63,611 bases of DNA from CAYHYG01 sp964360835 (GTDB lineage Bacteria; Patescibacteriota; Patescibacteriia; UBA1558; 2-01-FULL-52-15): assembly GCA_964360835.1 (NCBI GenBank), contig CAYHYG010000001.1, forward strand, positions 1 to 63,611. The letters run 5' to 3'. This document shows, piece after piece, positions 40,126 to 50,800 of this stretch; within the stretch, counting starts at the first letter, position 1, and every line of letters begins with the position of its first letter. A model generated the notes under the pieces. The model was not told the DNA's origin, did not search any database, and saw nothing but the letters and a program-made list of their open reading frames with translations. A program made the position numbers and the translations under genes.

Positions 40126-42162
40126 TTAAATATCCAAATTCTTAACTGACTTAGCGTGCGTCTGGATAAAACGACGGCGAGGCGCAACCTCTGATCCCAT
40201 CAAAACGTCGAAGACCTCGTCTGCTTTGACCGCGTCGTCCATAGTCACGATCTTCATCATGCGATTAGCAGGATTCATAGTAGTCTCCCAAAGTTGGTCT
40301 GGATTCATTTCACCTAAACCTTTGTAGCGCTGCAGGTTTAACTTTGGTCCTTTCTTGGTGGGCGCTTCTTTTTCTGGCAACTCTCCTGTCTGCTCTGCTT
40401 CGACGGCTTCTTCGGTATCACCTACTGCATGCTGTAAATCCTCATCTTTGATATCATATTTGGCTTTAAACTTATCGAGCTCAGTATCGTTATAAACATA
40501 ATTAACCTCTTTACCCATCTGCACTCGATATAGCGGTGGCTGAGCAATATACAAGTTGCCGTTGCTAATCAGCTGAGGGAAGTATCGGTAAAATAGTGTC
40601 AGCAGCAAAGTACGGATGTGCGCTCCATCAACATCAGCATCGGTCATGATCACCACCCGGCCATAGCGTAAACCTTGTGGATCAAACTGTTCGCCAATAT
40701 TGGTGCCCAGAGCGATAATCAGAGACTTGACCTCATTGTTGGCCAACATTTTATCCAGCCGAGCACGTTCTACATTCAGGATCTTACCGCGCAATGGTAA
40801 AATGGCCTGAAAACGACGGTCTCGACCGCGTTTGGCGCTACCACCAGCACTGTCTCCCTCGACTATGTAGAGCTCACATTCAGCCGCATTACGAGAAGAA
40901 CAGTCAGCCAGTTTACCTGGTAAAGTCATACCTTCCAGAGCACCTTTACGTAAAACGGTGTCACGAGCGGCACGAGCAGCAATACGAGCTTGAGCGGCCA
41001 ATAAACACTTAGCCATGATCTCACGGGCGTCACGTGGATTCTCCTCTAGGAAGGCGTTGAAATAATCGTAAAAGATAGTCTCTACTGCCGTACGAACCTC
41101 TACATTACCCAATTTGGCTTTGGTCTGACCTTCAAACTGCGGATCGCGCAGCTTGACGCTAATGACAGCTGTCAGACCCTCGCGTACATCATCAGCCGTC
41201 AGGTTCTGATCTTTTTCCTTGAGAAAATTATTTTTGCGTGCGTATTTATTTAACGCCCGAGTCAAAGCAGATTTAAAACCAATCAAATGCATACCACCTT
41301 CAGTGGTATGAATGTTATTGGCAAACGTGTAGACCAACTCACGGTATTCAGCAGAATACTGAACCGCAATCTCTACTTGTACTCCTTCTGCTGATTTATC
41401 GACATAGAAAACCTTTTCCTGTTTAACTTCAGTATTGTGATTGAGATATTTGGCATAGGAAGCAATACCGCCTTCAAAATAAAACGTGTGGGATTTTTCT
41501 TTACCCTTTTCGCGTTCATCCTTGACGATCAGATGTACTCCTTTGGTCAGATAGGCTTGCTGACGTAAATGATCCAAAATAAAATTCCAATCGTATTCCA
41601 AAACGGAAAAAATTTGATCATCGGCTTTGAAATATTGTTTGGTACCGGTACCGCTAGCCTTGGCAATTGGGGCTACCAATTTCTTAGGTTTGCCACGCTG
41701 ATACTCTTGCATCCAGAGTTTGCCTTCTCGTTTGACCTCGGTGCGCATCCACGATGACAAAGCGTTGACGACAGAAACACCGACGCCATGGAGACCGCCG
41801 GAAATCTTGTAGCCCTCGCCGCCAAATTTACCTCCAGCGTGTAAGGTCGTCATGACCGTTTCCAAAGCTGACTTCTTGGTTACTTTATGTTTATCAACAG
41901 GAATACCGCGTCCATTGTCTTCAACGGAAACTATACCATCAGGTAATAAACTAATGGAAACAGTGTCAGCATGGCCAGCCATAACTTCATCGATAGAGTT
42001 ATCGACGACCTCCCAGATCATGTGATGCAACCCTTGGGCGGCCGTATTGCCAATATACATTCCGGGTCGCTTGCGGACTGGATCCAAGCCTTCGAGAACA
42101 GTAATTTGTTCCGCGCTATACTGTGATGATTTATTGATTTTTTTTGACTTCGCCTCTGCCAT
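40126..42162 (-). CDS. gyrB: DNA gyrase subunit B
   Basis: This is the ATPase subunit of the type IIA topoisomerase that supercoils DNA. In 678 residues the GHKL ATPase has EVVDNSIDEVMAGH, VEDNGRGIPVDKH and GGLHGVGVSVVNALS; the TOPRIM domain has VEGDSAGGSAKRGRDRRFQA and the DADVDGAHI metal site; the tail ends with QRYKGLGEMNPDQLWETTM. gyrA is not in the window. ParE is the alternative but a lone copy is usually gyrase. Confidence 0.95.
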   Translation of the reverse strand: MAEAKSKKINKSSQYSAEQITVLEGLDPVRKRPGMYIGNTAAQGLHHMIWEVVDNSIDEVMAGHADTVSISLLPDGIVSVEDNGRGIPVDKHKVTKKSALETVMTTLHAGGKFGGEGYKISGGLHGVGVSVVNALSSWMRTEVKREGKLWMQEYQRGKPKKLVAPIAKASGTGTKQYFKADDQIFSVLEYDWNFILDHLRQQAYLTKGVHLIVKDEREKGKEKSHTFYFEGGIASYAKYLNHNTEVKQEKVFYVDKSAEGVQVEIAVQYSAEYRELVYTFANNIHTTEGGMHLIGFKSALTRALNKYARKNNFLKEKDQNLTADDVREGLTAVISVKLRDPQFEGQTKAKLGNVEVRTAVETIFYDYFNAFLEENPRDAREIMAKCLLAAQARIAARAARDTVLRKGALEGMTLPGKLADCSSRNAAECELYIVEGDSAGGSAKRGRDRRFQAILPLRGKILNVERARLDKMLANNEVKSLIIALGTNIGEQFDPQGLRYGRVVIMTDADVDGAHIRTLLLTLFYRYFPQLISNGNLYIAQPPLYRVQMGKEVNYVYNDTELDKFKAKYDIKDEDLQHAVGDTEEAVEAEQTGELPEKEAPTKKGPKLNLQRYKGLGEMNPDQLWETTMNPANRMMKIVTMDDAVKADEVFDVLMGSEVAPRRRFIQTHAKSVKNLDI

Positions 42163-42262
42163 AAAATATAAGTTTAAAAAAGGGAATTACTAAGGTCAAA
42201 ATACCGCCAAAACTGCCTCAATGATAGCATATTTAGCGGCTTTAAACAAGCACTTTTATGGA

Positions 42263-42290
42263 CCAAAAAGAGGGCTAAAAAGCCCTTTTT
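42263..42290 (-). terminator. Terminator of the pheS-pheT operon
   Basis: AGGGCT pairs with AGCCCT over TTTT; on the minus strand CTTTTTGG follows. Confidence 0.7.
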
Positions 42291-42303
42291 TTGACTGAAT
42301 ATA

Positions 42304-44730
42304 TTACCGCTGTTGAGCGGCGAATTTTTGCTCCAGATTGTTCATGATAGTCCGCAGGAAGTCATCAACCTCCCGCGAATCTAGTGTTCTATCATGACTA
42401 CGAAAAGTCAGAGAAAAAGCCAGGGAACGTTTGCCGACGCCCAACTTGGCTGACTGATAGACATCAAATAATTGAACTTCCTGAATCAGAGGGGTGCTGC
42501 CGGTTATTTCGGCTTGAATCTTGGACCAGGAAATACTTTCGTCCAGAACAATAGCTAAATCGCGAATGACTGGTGGGAATTTGGGAAAGGCAGAAAAAAT
42601 CCGACTCTGATTGGCATGCTTGACCAATTTGGCAAAATTTAACTCCCACCAAACCACCGCCTTAGTCTCCGGCAGATACTTCTGTCTCAGATCATCTCGC
42701 AACAAACCGAAGAAAGCAAATTTCTGATCATAAGCTTTGACAATCTGCCGCTTAGAACTGAAAGAATTCTCTTCGCCAATATATGCATACTCAATCCCGT
42801 ACTGGCTCAAAATGTGTTCGATGAATCCTTTAACCTGCAAATACAGACTCTCTGCGTCTTGGGTAGAGCTGACTGAAACGCCGGCCAAAAATTTTGATTG
42901 ATTGGGTAAATAACTAGAACCTTCCGGATCAGTAGCATACTCTCCCGGCTCATCCTTGTAGACACGCCCCATTTCAAATAGCTTAAATTCCTTGGACCAA
43001 CGCAAATTTTCCTCGACTTTCTGCAACAATCCTGGCAATAAAGAAGTCCGCAGTGTTGTCTGATCGGCACTAATAGCATTAGCTACTTCAATACTTTGCT
43101 TGGTATCGAGACCAAGGTGGTCTGTCCACTGCAGCCAGGCAAAGGAATAGTTGTAAACTTCATAATACCCACCATTCAAAGCACAGATATCTTTGAGTTG
43201 TCTCTCTAACAATAACTCTGTCTGACGTTCGGGTTGTTGTAATTGCACCAGAGGCAGTTGGGCTGGGATGGCATCGTAGCCATAGATACGGGCTACTTCC
43301 TCGACGAGGTCCTCAGCAATACTGATATCCTTGGTGGCGCGCCATGATGGTACTGTGACCTGCCACTGTTTCTTGGCAGAAGTCACGCCAAAATGTAGAC
43401 GGTGTAAAATATCTTTGATTTGCTTATCCGTGATAGCTGTACCAATGACCCTAGTAAATAAATCCTTACTAACGGTAATATGACCTTTACGCTCGGGTGC
43501 TTGATTGATATCAATCAAAGGACCAGTAACTCGGGCCTCCGGTGCCAGACGCTTCAACAAACTAACTGCCAATTTCAGGCATTCCATGGTCAATGTCGGA
43601 TCCAGAGACTTCTCGTAGCGAGCGGAAGCATCAGTACGTAAACCCAAGGCCACTGAAGCTGTGCGGACAGTTGTAGCTTTAAAATTAGCTGCTGTCAGCA
43701 ATATGCGCTTGGTCTCAGGACGAATCTGTGAACTCTGACCACCGATAATTCCGGCTATATCAAGTTTCTTTTCCTCGTCAGCGAATACTAGCGTCCCCGG
43801 CTGTAGTGTATACTCCAGATCGTTCAAAGTTTTGACCTTCTCGGCTTTCTTGACCGGACGGACAGAAATTTTACCTTTGATCCGATCATAATCAAAAGCA
43901 TGCATCGGATGTCCAACTTCTAACATGACATAATTAGTGATATCTACCACGGTGTTGACAGATCGCAAGCCCACAGCTTCTAGGCGCTGGCGTAGCCACC
44001 AGGGTGAGGGTCCGACTTCAAAATTATCAATCAAAATAGCAGAGCAACGATAGCAGTCTTTGGTTTCCACAGACAGTTTGAGAGATTTTTCCTTGGCCTC
44101 CACTGTAATGTCTGGGTATCTGGCGGGTTTAAATCTAACATCGAAAACTGCCGCTAATTCCCGAGCCAGACCATAATGACCCCAGAGATCCGGACGATGA
44201 GTCATGGATTTATTATCAATTTCGATAATAGTGTCATCCAAACCCAAGGCCGCAGATAGTGGTTGTCCGACGCGTGCCGTCAGTGAACTAAGATCAATAA
44301 TCTCGTGATCATCTGCTGCTGGAAATAATTGCTCGAGCCCGATCTCTGTGGCGGCTACGATCATGCCAAAACTTTTCTGTCCGCGGATCGTCGCTTCTTG
44401 CAAGGTAATCAGATCGCCTTCACCGTGCCAACGAACCTGTGAGCCGACAGTTGCTACTGCAACCAACATGCCTTGGCGCAAATTGGAACCGCCACAGACA
44501 ATCTGTACGATTTCCTTGCCGATATCCGTCTGACAAATCCAAAGTCTGTCCGCCTGAGGGTGCTTGACCAACTCTTTGATCCGACCGACGACAATTCCTT
44601 CAAGCGCCGTGGCTTGTTCGTGGATACCCTCCACCTCAACAGTGGACATAGTAATCTTTAAAGCCAAATCTTTAATCGGAACTTCCGGCAAGGCGGTAAA
44701 CTTTTTGATCCAATTAAGCGAAATTAACAT
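42304..44730 (-). CDS. pheT: Phenylalanyl-tRNA synthetase beta subunit
   Basis: The 808-residue beta chain of the heterotetramer has an EMAP-type tRNA-binding domain (VVGRIKELVKHPQADRLWIC), B3/B4 editing domains (HRPDLWGHYGLARELA; GHPMHAFDYDRI), B5 (VSKDLFTRVIGTAI), the catalytic-like core and the C-terminal ferredoxin-fold anticodon-binding domain (FPKFPPVIRDLAIVLDE). It starts 4 nt after pheS. Confidence 0.97.
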   Translation of the reverse strand: MLISLNWIKKFTALPEVPIKDLALKITMSTVEVEGIHEQATALEGIVVGRIKELVKHPQADRLWICQTDIGKEIVQIVCGGSNLRQGMLVAVATVGSQVRWHGEGDLITLQEATIRGQKSFGMIVAATEIGLEQLFPAADDHEIIDLSSLTARVGQPLSAALGLDDTIIEIDNKSMTHRPDLWGHYGLARELAAVFDVRFKPARYPDITVEAKEKSLKLSVETKDCYRCSAILIDNFEVGPSPWWLRQRLEAVGLRSVNTVVDITNYVMLEVGHPMHAFDYDRIKGKISVRPVKKAEKVKTLNDLEYTLQPGTLVFADEEKKLDIAGIIGGQSSQIRPETKRILLTAANFKATTVRTASVALGLRTDASARYEKSLDPTLTMECLKLAVSLLKRLAPEARVTGPLIDINQAPERKGHITVSKDLFTRVIGTAITDKQIKDILHRLHFGVTSAKKQWQVTVPSWRATKDISIAEDLVEEVARIYGYDAIPAQLPLVQLQQPERQTELLLERQLKDICALNGGYYEVYNYSFAWLQWTDHLGLDTKQSIEVANAISADQTTLRTSLLPGLLQKVEENLRWSKEFKLFEMGRVYKDEPGEYATDPEGSSYLPNQSKFLAGVSVSSTQDAESLYLQVKGFIEHILSQYGIEYAYIGEENSFSSKRQIVKAYDQKFAFFGLLRDDLRQKYLPETKAVVWWELNFAKLVKHANQSRIFSAFPKFPPVIRDLAIVLDESISWSKIQAEITGSTPLIQEVQLFDVYQSAKLGVGKRSLAFSLTFRSHDRTLDSREVDDFLRTIMNNLEQKFAAQQR

Positions 44731-44734
44731 ACAT

Positions 44735-45742
44735 TTAAAATTGTTTCAGGAAACGAATATCACCAGACATCAGGAGGCGAACGTCATCTATACCGTATTT
44801 CATCATGACTAGACGACTCAAACCAAGGCCAAAAGCAAAACCCGTGTATTGATCCGGATCGACACCGCCGGCACGTAAGACTTCGGGGTGAACCATGCCA
44901 CAAGGAATAAGCTCTACCCAACCTGATTGTTTACAAACACTACAACCTTTGCCATCACAAATTAGACAGCGGATGTCCAGTTCAAATCCCGGTTCTACAA
45001 AAGGAAAAAATCCCTGTCTCAGACGAACTTGGACTTCGCGTTGAAAAATGCTCTGCAACAAAACCTTCATCACGGCCACCAAATTGGCAATGGAAATATT
45101 TTTATCAACCATCAAGCCCTCCATCTGATAAAAGGTGTGTTCATGTGAAGCATCGGTAGCTTCATAGCGAAAACAACGACCCGGTACCACTCCCCGGAAC
45201 GGTGCGCCAAATTTTTGCAAGGCTCTGACCTGCACAGGTGAGGTTTGTGTCCGCAATAAATTGCCATTTTTGAGCCAAAATGTATCCTGTATATCGCGCG
45301 CCGGATGATCGGCCGGAATATTCAAAGCGGTGAAATTATAATATTCTGATTCGACATCAGGGCCATCTAGAACGCGAAAACCCATCTGACGAAAAATGTC
45401 TTCCAGCTGCCTCTGGACCACCGTATAAGGGTGTAGATGTCCAAAATCACTATGTCGTCCCGGCAATGATTCATCAAATGAACCTAGTAAGTCGACAGCA
45501 GTCGTCAGTCGTTGCTCCAAGTCTTCCAGTCGGCGACTGAAATCTTCTTTTAGCGCGTTAGCTAACTTACCAAGCTTGGGACGTTCCTCTTCAGCTATTT
45601 CTTTGACTGAACGCAAAAAACTAGTCAGCAAACCTTTGCGACCGATAAATCGCGTGCGCAACTCCTCGACTTCATCCTTGGATCGGATCTGTTCCAGCGC
45701 AGTCATAAATTCTTTCTTGAGAGCTTGTAGTTTATTATCCAT
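44735..45742 (-). CDS. pheS: Phenylalanyl-tRNA synthetase alpha subunit
   Basis: The 335-residue alpha chain has an N-terminal coiled coil (1-90), class II motif 2 near CFRYEATDASHEHTFYQMEG, FFPFVEPGFELDI, and motif 3 GFAFGLGLSRLVMMKYGI. A Cys cluster CLICDGKGCSVCKQSGW, probably zinc-binding, is present as in some bacterial PheS. It charges tRNA-Phe together with PheT. Confidence 0.97.
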   Translation of the reverse strand: MDNKLQALKKEFMTALEQIRSKDEVEELRTRFIGRKGLLTSFLRSVKEIAEEERPKLGKLANALKEDFSRRLEDLEQRLTTAVDLLGSFDESLPGRHSDFGHLHPYTVVQRQLEDIFRQMGFRVLDGPDVESEYYNFTALNIPADHPARDIQDTFWLKNGNLLRTQTSPVQVRALQKFGAPFRGVVPGRCFRYEATDASHEHTFYQMEGLMVDKNISIANLVAVMKVLLQSIFQREVQVRLRQGFFPFVEPGFELDIRCLICDGKGCSVCKQSGWVELIPCGMVHPEVLRAGGVDPDQYTGFAFGLGLSRLVMMKYGIDDVRLLMSGDIRFLKQF

Positions 45743-45743
45743 A

Positions 45744-46133
45744 TTAATTCAATTTTCTCTGAGACAACATAAGGAAGGTGACTTCAACTGAGATAAATAA
45801 TACCATGATCAGCAATATCAGCCACCAGCTCAATAAATTCTGCGATTGCAGAGCTAGAGCGATATTCAAGGCCAACGACCACCAAAGCCCTTGTCTAAAA
45901 GCGATCGAAACTTTGTATCTGTGTGGGCGACGTGAACGGTACCAGAGCCACCGTACCACAAAACCCAGCAAGGTAAAAATCCCCAAAAGAGACAGAAACG
46001 AAGTTAAATAAAAAGCAATCAGACCACTAACCGGAGAAGCTGAGGGGTCAATAGTCATAATAACAAAAAACCAAGCACCCCAAGCAATGAGTGTGGCAAT
46101 GGTCATCAAAAACAAGTAAGAGCGTAACCCCAT
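45744..46133 (-). CDS. Small three-TM membrane protein
   Basis: This 129-residue protein has hydrophobic helices at about 5-27 (YLFLMTIATLIAWGAWFFVI), 38-62 (LIAFYLTSFLSLLGIFTLLG) and a longer C-terminal pair (ALNIALALQSQNLLSWWLIL onward). A basic loop RSRRPHRYK lies between. It is a CPR-type orphan I cannot assign. It ends 1 nt before the pheS start codon, so it is cotranscribed with pheST. Confidence 0.65.
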   Translation of the reverse strand: MGLRSYLFLMTIATLIAWGAWFFVIMTIDPSASPVSGLIAFYLTSFLSLLGIFTLLGFVVRWLWYRSRRPHRYKVSIAFRQGLWWSLALNIALALQSQNLLSWWLILLIMVLFISVEVTFLMLSQRKLN

Positions 46134-46176
46134 GGCTTACAGAATAACAAAAATAGCCCTGAAAATCAAGCTAATA

Positions 46177-46473
46177 TTAGCTTATAAAACGCAGGCCGTG
46201 GAGCGCTTCAACTTCCATTTTACTATTAACGTTCTGGATTATTTCTTCTTGGCGCATCCGCAATTCCTGGGCCAATAATGGTGACAGGACAGCAATGCTC
46301 AATATATGATCTTTAAGATACAGCGGTTTAATTCTATCCTTCATCTGCCCACGCCATAATTCCTCGACTGTCTCATCAAATACGTTCAAAACACGCGCTG
46401 CCTCGACTTGGTAGCGTAGGCCTTTTCTTTGCACGGTGTGTTGCAGCAATGATCCTAGGTCGTTGAAAGCCAT
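46177..46473 (-). CDS. DciA-like (DUF721) protein
   Basis: This 98-residue protein fits the DUF721 domain: a core RIKPLYLKDHILSIAVLSPL with strand-strand-helix, LLAQELRMRQEEIIQNVNSK and the closing EALHGLRFI. In other bacteria DciA loads the replicative helicase where DnaC/DnaI is absent. The usual conserved Trp region is present as ELWRGQMKD. It precedes the 45744-pheST transcript on the same strand. Confidence 0.75.
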   Translation of the reverse strand: MAFNDLGSLLQHTVQRKGLRYQVEAARVLNVFDETVEELWRGQMKDRIKPLYLKDHILSIAVLSPLLAQELRMRQEEIIQNVNSKMEVEALHGLRFIS

Positions 46474-46529
46474 AATTTATTTTGATATAGCTATCATAGT
46501 ATAGGTTGACTAATCTGCCAACAACTCTG

Positions 46530-46558
46530 TTGCCTGGCTGACAATAACAGATTATACT
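46530..46558 (+). promoter_or_regulatory. Promoter of the 46570 gene
   Basis: TTGCCT (46530-46535), 17-nt spacer, TATACT (46553-46558); a GAGG element follows before the ATG. Confidence 0.6.
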
Positions 46559-46569
46559 GAGGATATATT

Positions 46570-47835
46570 ATGGAAATGCGTTTTGAACTTGGTCTGCGTC
46601 AAACGACGGAACAAAAATTGCACCATCGTTTATCACCAGAACAAAAAATTGAGCTCAAACAAAGATTAGCGCTTAGCTTAGAAACTGTCAGAGATGATAC
46701 ACCTGTGGACCCTGAGAATCTTCTAAACCTTGTATTGCAAGAGATCATCAATCAAGAAACTGATGAGCAGCTAAAAAATGGTTTCGCTGAATTATATGGC
46801 GATGAGCATTTCAGAGAGATGATCCTTACTCAATCCGATACACTGCTGAGGCCTAAAGAAAAATCGCTGAGAGATTTTGCTATTCTGTATCTCCACGAGA
46901 GTCATGGCGGTAGCTTTACAATTGAGGAAGAAGGGACCAAGAGACAGTATAATGTGAGGGCGGCTAATCTTATCGATTATATAGATGACCCAAAAGAAGC
47001 TGAAAAAGAAATAGCTCGGATGGAGGATCTGATCCGCAGTAAGAGGATAGCAGATGATTCAGGTCTTATCCGAGAACACGGAGAATTACTTGATGCTAGA
47101 ATGGTAGGCGAGGCAGCAGCTGATAGCGTAATAACTCTAGAAACGGCCTTGAGATATTCTTTACAGAAGATGGTCCGCGGAGAACCATTGCTTCGATCGT
47201 TTTTAGAAGACTATCATGTTCTAAAAAAACTTGATTTTGTGCTATCTGATCGTCTAATGAATCGTTTTGCTAGTGACTTGATCCGTGCCAGAGAAGATGA
47301 TCGGGCTCAAAGATTTGAGAATGCCCTGTTGAATCGCGTTGGCGAGTATACGTTAATGAGTATGGGAATTATCGATCCTAAAATCTTTACTCTTCAACAC
47401 CATGAAATTGACCAAGTCGAGAGATCCCGATTAGCAAAAGATCTACAAGCGGAAGGTTTAAACCTGCAAAGACTTGAGGAAAAATATAATTTACAAAGTT
47501 CTGGCACCCTTTTCTGGAATAGATATGCCATTGCTGGCCAAAAACCTGATAGAGTTACAGATGATACCTTACGTGATTTTATTACAGAAACCGTTCGTCG
47601 AGACAGTGAAAAGATTTTGCAAGCACTCGACTGGAATACATTATTTAGCAAAATCCAATCCGACATAGCTGATATGAAAAAACAAGGTTCCGATAAAGAA
47701 TCGATCAAGGACTATCTGAGACAAAGCTGTGCCGAGTTACTATCAGAAGAAAAATTTTCCTCCGTGTTGAAAGAGTTAATTAAGGGACCCTGGCACGAAG
47801 CCCTTAAGATATTTTATCCCGAAACGAAAAAATAA
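46570..47835 (+). CDS. Hypothetical helical protein, 421 residues
   Basis: I do not recognise this protein. It has no membrane segment or signal peptide and is rich in Glu, Arg and Leu, with long predicted helices. The opening ELGLRQTTEQKLHHRLSPEQ recalls the glutamine-rich start of sigma-54, but the sigma-54 core-binding and DNA-binding regions are missing, so that link is weak. It has its own promoter and converges on the helicase gene 2 nt away, with no terminator between them. It may be a lineage-specific cytosolic protein. Confidence 0.65.
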   Translation: MEMRFELGLRQTTEQKLHHRLSPEQKIELKQRLALSLETVRDDTPVDPENLLNLVLQEIINQETDEQLKNGFAELYGDEHFREMILTQSDTLLRPKEKSLRDFAILYLHESHGGSFTIEEEGTKRQYNVRAANLIDYIDDPKEAEKEIARMEDLIRSKRIADDSGLIREHGELLDARMVGEAAADSVITLETALRYSLQKMVRGEPLLRSFLEDYHVLKKLDFVLSDRLMNRFASDLIRAREDDRAQRFENALLNRVGEYTLMSMGIIDPKIFTLQHHEIDQVERSRLAKDLQAEGLNLQRLEEKYNLQSSGTLFWNRYAIAGQKPDRVTDDTLRDFITETVRRDSEKILQALDWNTLFSKIQSDIADMKKQGSDKESIKDYLRQSCAELLSEEKFSSVLKELIKGPWHEALKIFYPETKK

Positions 47836-47837
47836 CA

Positions 47838-50800
47838 TCACTTCTGCGCAAACGGACAAATCTGATTAAAATCGCAGTACTTGCAATGGTTTCCTGAGGT
47901 GGCCTGGAAATCGGATTTTTTCAGCCCTTCGGCAGTTTCCACAATCCAGTTTTTAACCTTTTGCAAATCTTCCTCTGAAGCTTGAAAAGCTAGTGGTTGA
48001 TTGGCATCAAGATAATAAAACATTAGACTTTCTGTTTCGGCTTGAAATATATCTTTGGCTGCCAACTGATAGATCAACAACTGCTTCTTGTCATCGAAGG
48101 TCAATTTCTCTTTTACCTTGCCGGTTTTGTAGTCAATAATACGCCAACGATCTTTATCTACCAGATCTACCCGATCTATAACACCGCGTATAGTATATTC
48201 CCCAACTTTGACATTAAAACCTTTTTCCAAAAATAATGGCACTGGAATCTGAGATTCAATTTGCCTATAAAACTCCTTCAAAATTACTTTACCCTTTTCG
48301 TAATACTCTTTTTTGTGCGCCGAATCGAAAAACCAGTCATCCTGCCAGGCCGTTTCGTACATATCCATCAACTCCTTTAACGAGACCGATGGCTTGCCTT
48401 CCCCGACCCTCGACCCTGACCCAGTCTCAAATAACCCACCCTGCTCTCCCACACTACGACTCATCACAGCTGTGAAAAAAGATTGCAATGTCCGATGCAT
48501 GGTCTGACCAAAAGAAAACACCGCGCTACCCTTGGCCGGTATCTTGATGACGTGAGCGTAATAATACTGCAACGGACAAGTTTCGAAGGCTTTCAACTGA
48601 GTGAATGATAGTTTGGCCGGTAGCCGGTAACTAGTAGCCAGTAACTTATTTTTTCTTACTTCTTCTAACTCTTTACTCTTCATCATTATATCCTTATTGA
48701 CTGGTTCCAATTGATGGCTTTCAACCTTTAACTCTTCTAAAAACCTCGAGGGCTTGCGTTTCTTGACACCACCGTAATCTTCGGCCAAAGTCAAAAATAC
48801 TTTTTGTTTGGCGCGTGTCAAAGCCACATACATCAGACGACGTTCTTCTTGTAAATGCGCGTCTCCCTCTGGTAAAACGTCCTTGATCAGTTCATCGGGT
48901 ATTTCTATAGGATCACCGCGTTCAATGGATGGGAAGCGCAAATGAACCAGGCCAACGATAAAGACATAATTAAACTCCAAACCCTTGGAACCATGGATCG
49001 TCATTATTTTGACTGTATCTGGACCCTCCTCGATATCTTGAGACATTTTGCCAGCCTCACCTGATTCCAACTCCAGATTGATATATTCTACAAACTGATG
49101 AATGCTACTGCCGAGATTCTCATCCTCCCAAGTGCGAATTTTCTTATAAAATTGATTTAATAATAGAAGCTGTTCTCTGCTTTCTGCTGATTCCTCTATA
49201 GTCAACCATTTCAGATAGCCCGAATCCTCCAAAAAATGATAGACGATCGCCGAAACCGTTTGTTGCTGAGCTTGCTCTTTGTGTTTATCTAGATCATTGA
49301 TAATTTTGGTCACTCCTGTAAGGCCATTGGCTGAAAGCTGTATATGACCGTGATAATTCTTGAGAGCATAATACAAGCTCCAGCTCTTACGGTTGGCTAG
49401 ATGCGCCAGATTAACCACATCCTCATGCGCCAGATTGTAAAATGGCAAGGAAATAATTTTGTATAAGCTCGGTGATTCATGATAATTATCCAGAAGCTTC
49501 AGGTAATTCAAAATATTTAAAATAATTTCTTGGGTATAGAGACCCTTTGCCGCTACGAATTGATGTGGCACGCCGACCTGCCGAAAGAAGCGGACAAACT
49601 TTTGCGCTTGTTCATTATTACGACTGAGGATAGCCACGTCGCTCCATGAAAAAGGTTCCGGTAACCTAGTATCAGTAACCAGAGTTTCATCGTTGAGGTC
49701 CTGGTTACTAGTTACTAGTTTCTGATTACTATTCTTAATATTCAAAATTTCTTCTAACACGCCGCGTACTTCATCTTCCGATGTAGCATACTGTTTGACT
49801 ATGACTTCCCCTGCCTGATCAGAATGCGATATTAATTTTTTACTCAACTTTTTGCCATCGCGTTTGACGCGACCCCTAGCTAATTTAACCTCTAATCTGT
49901 CGGGATTATTTAACTGAATAAATTGATAGGCTGAATCCAAAATAGTCTGTCCGCTACGATAATTATCAGTTAGATAAATTTCTCCAGCTTTGGGAAAATC
50001 TTTCTTGAACGCTAAAATATTGGAAACAGACGCTCCTCGGAATTTATAAATAGCCTGATCATCATCGCCTACTACCATAATATTTTGCTCCGGCCCGACT
50101 AATAGTTTTATCAATTCATACTGAGCCCAATTGGTATCCTGAAACTCGTCAACCAAAATATATTTAAATCGCTGTTGGTACAGATCCCGTAGTCTTGGCC
50201 GCTTTTGAAATAATTGCAGACAATAATTAATCAGGTCTCCGAAGTCTAGAGCGTTTTTTTCTAATAATAACTGCTGATAAGTATGGTAGGCATTGGCCAC
50301 TTCATTCAGTCGATCTATCTCCTGTGTCATGTCAGTCTGAAGCTCCGGCGAAGCGGGTCGAAGAGTGCTTTTTTTGCTTTTGTTTGATTTTGCAGTTTTG
50401 TCGCCCGTCACATCGGTATCTAACTTTAACTCTTCTGCGTATTTCAAATAATCGTCGGGATAGATTGCCTCATCTTTACAACGAGAAAAATGATTAATCA
50501 GGGCGTGAATAAAGCTGGTCGGATTACCCAATGGACGATAATAATCCAAATTGAATTTGTTCAAATTTTCACGCACCAACATCCAAGAGGAAGTCTGATC
50601 TAGAACTTTGAATTCCTTGGGCAGGCCAATTTCCAGAGCGTGCTGTTTGAGAATCTTTCCAGCAAAGGCATGAAAGGTTTGAATCCAGAGATCAACGTAC
50701 CCTAGGGGTAACAATTTATCCACCCGCTCTTCCATTTCTCCGGCTGCCTTGTCGGTAAAGGTTAGGGCCAAAATTTCATCGGGCTTAGCCAAACCTTTTT

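Noticed and set aside
46570..46640. Sigma-54 (RpoN) identity for the 421-residue orphan
   Set aside because: Only the first 20 residues are Gln/Leu-rich; the core-binding, HTH and RpoN-box regions are missing.
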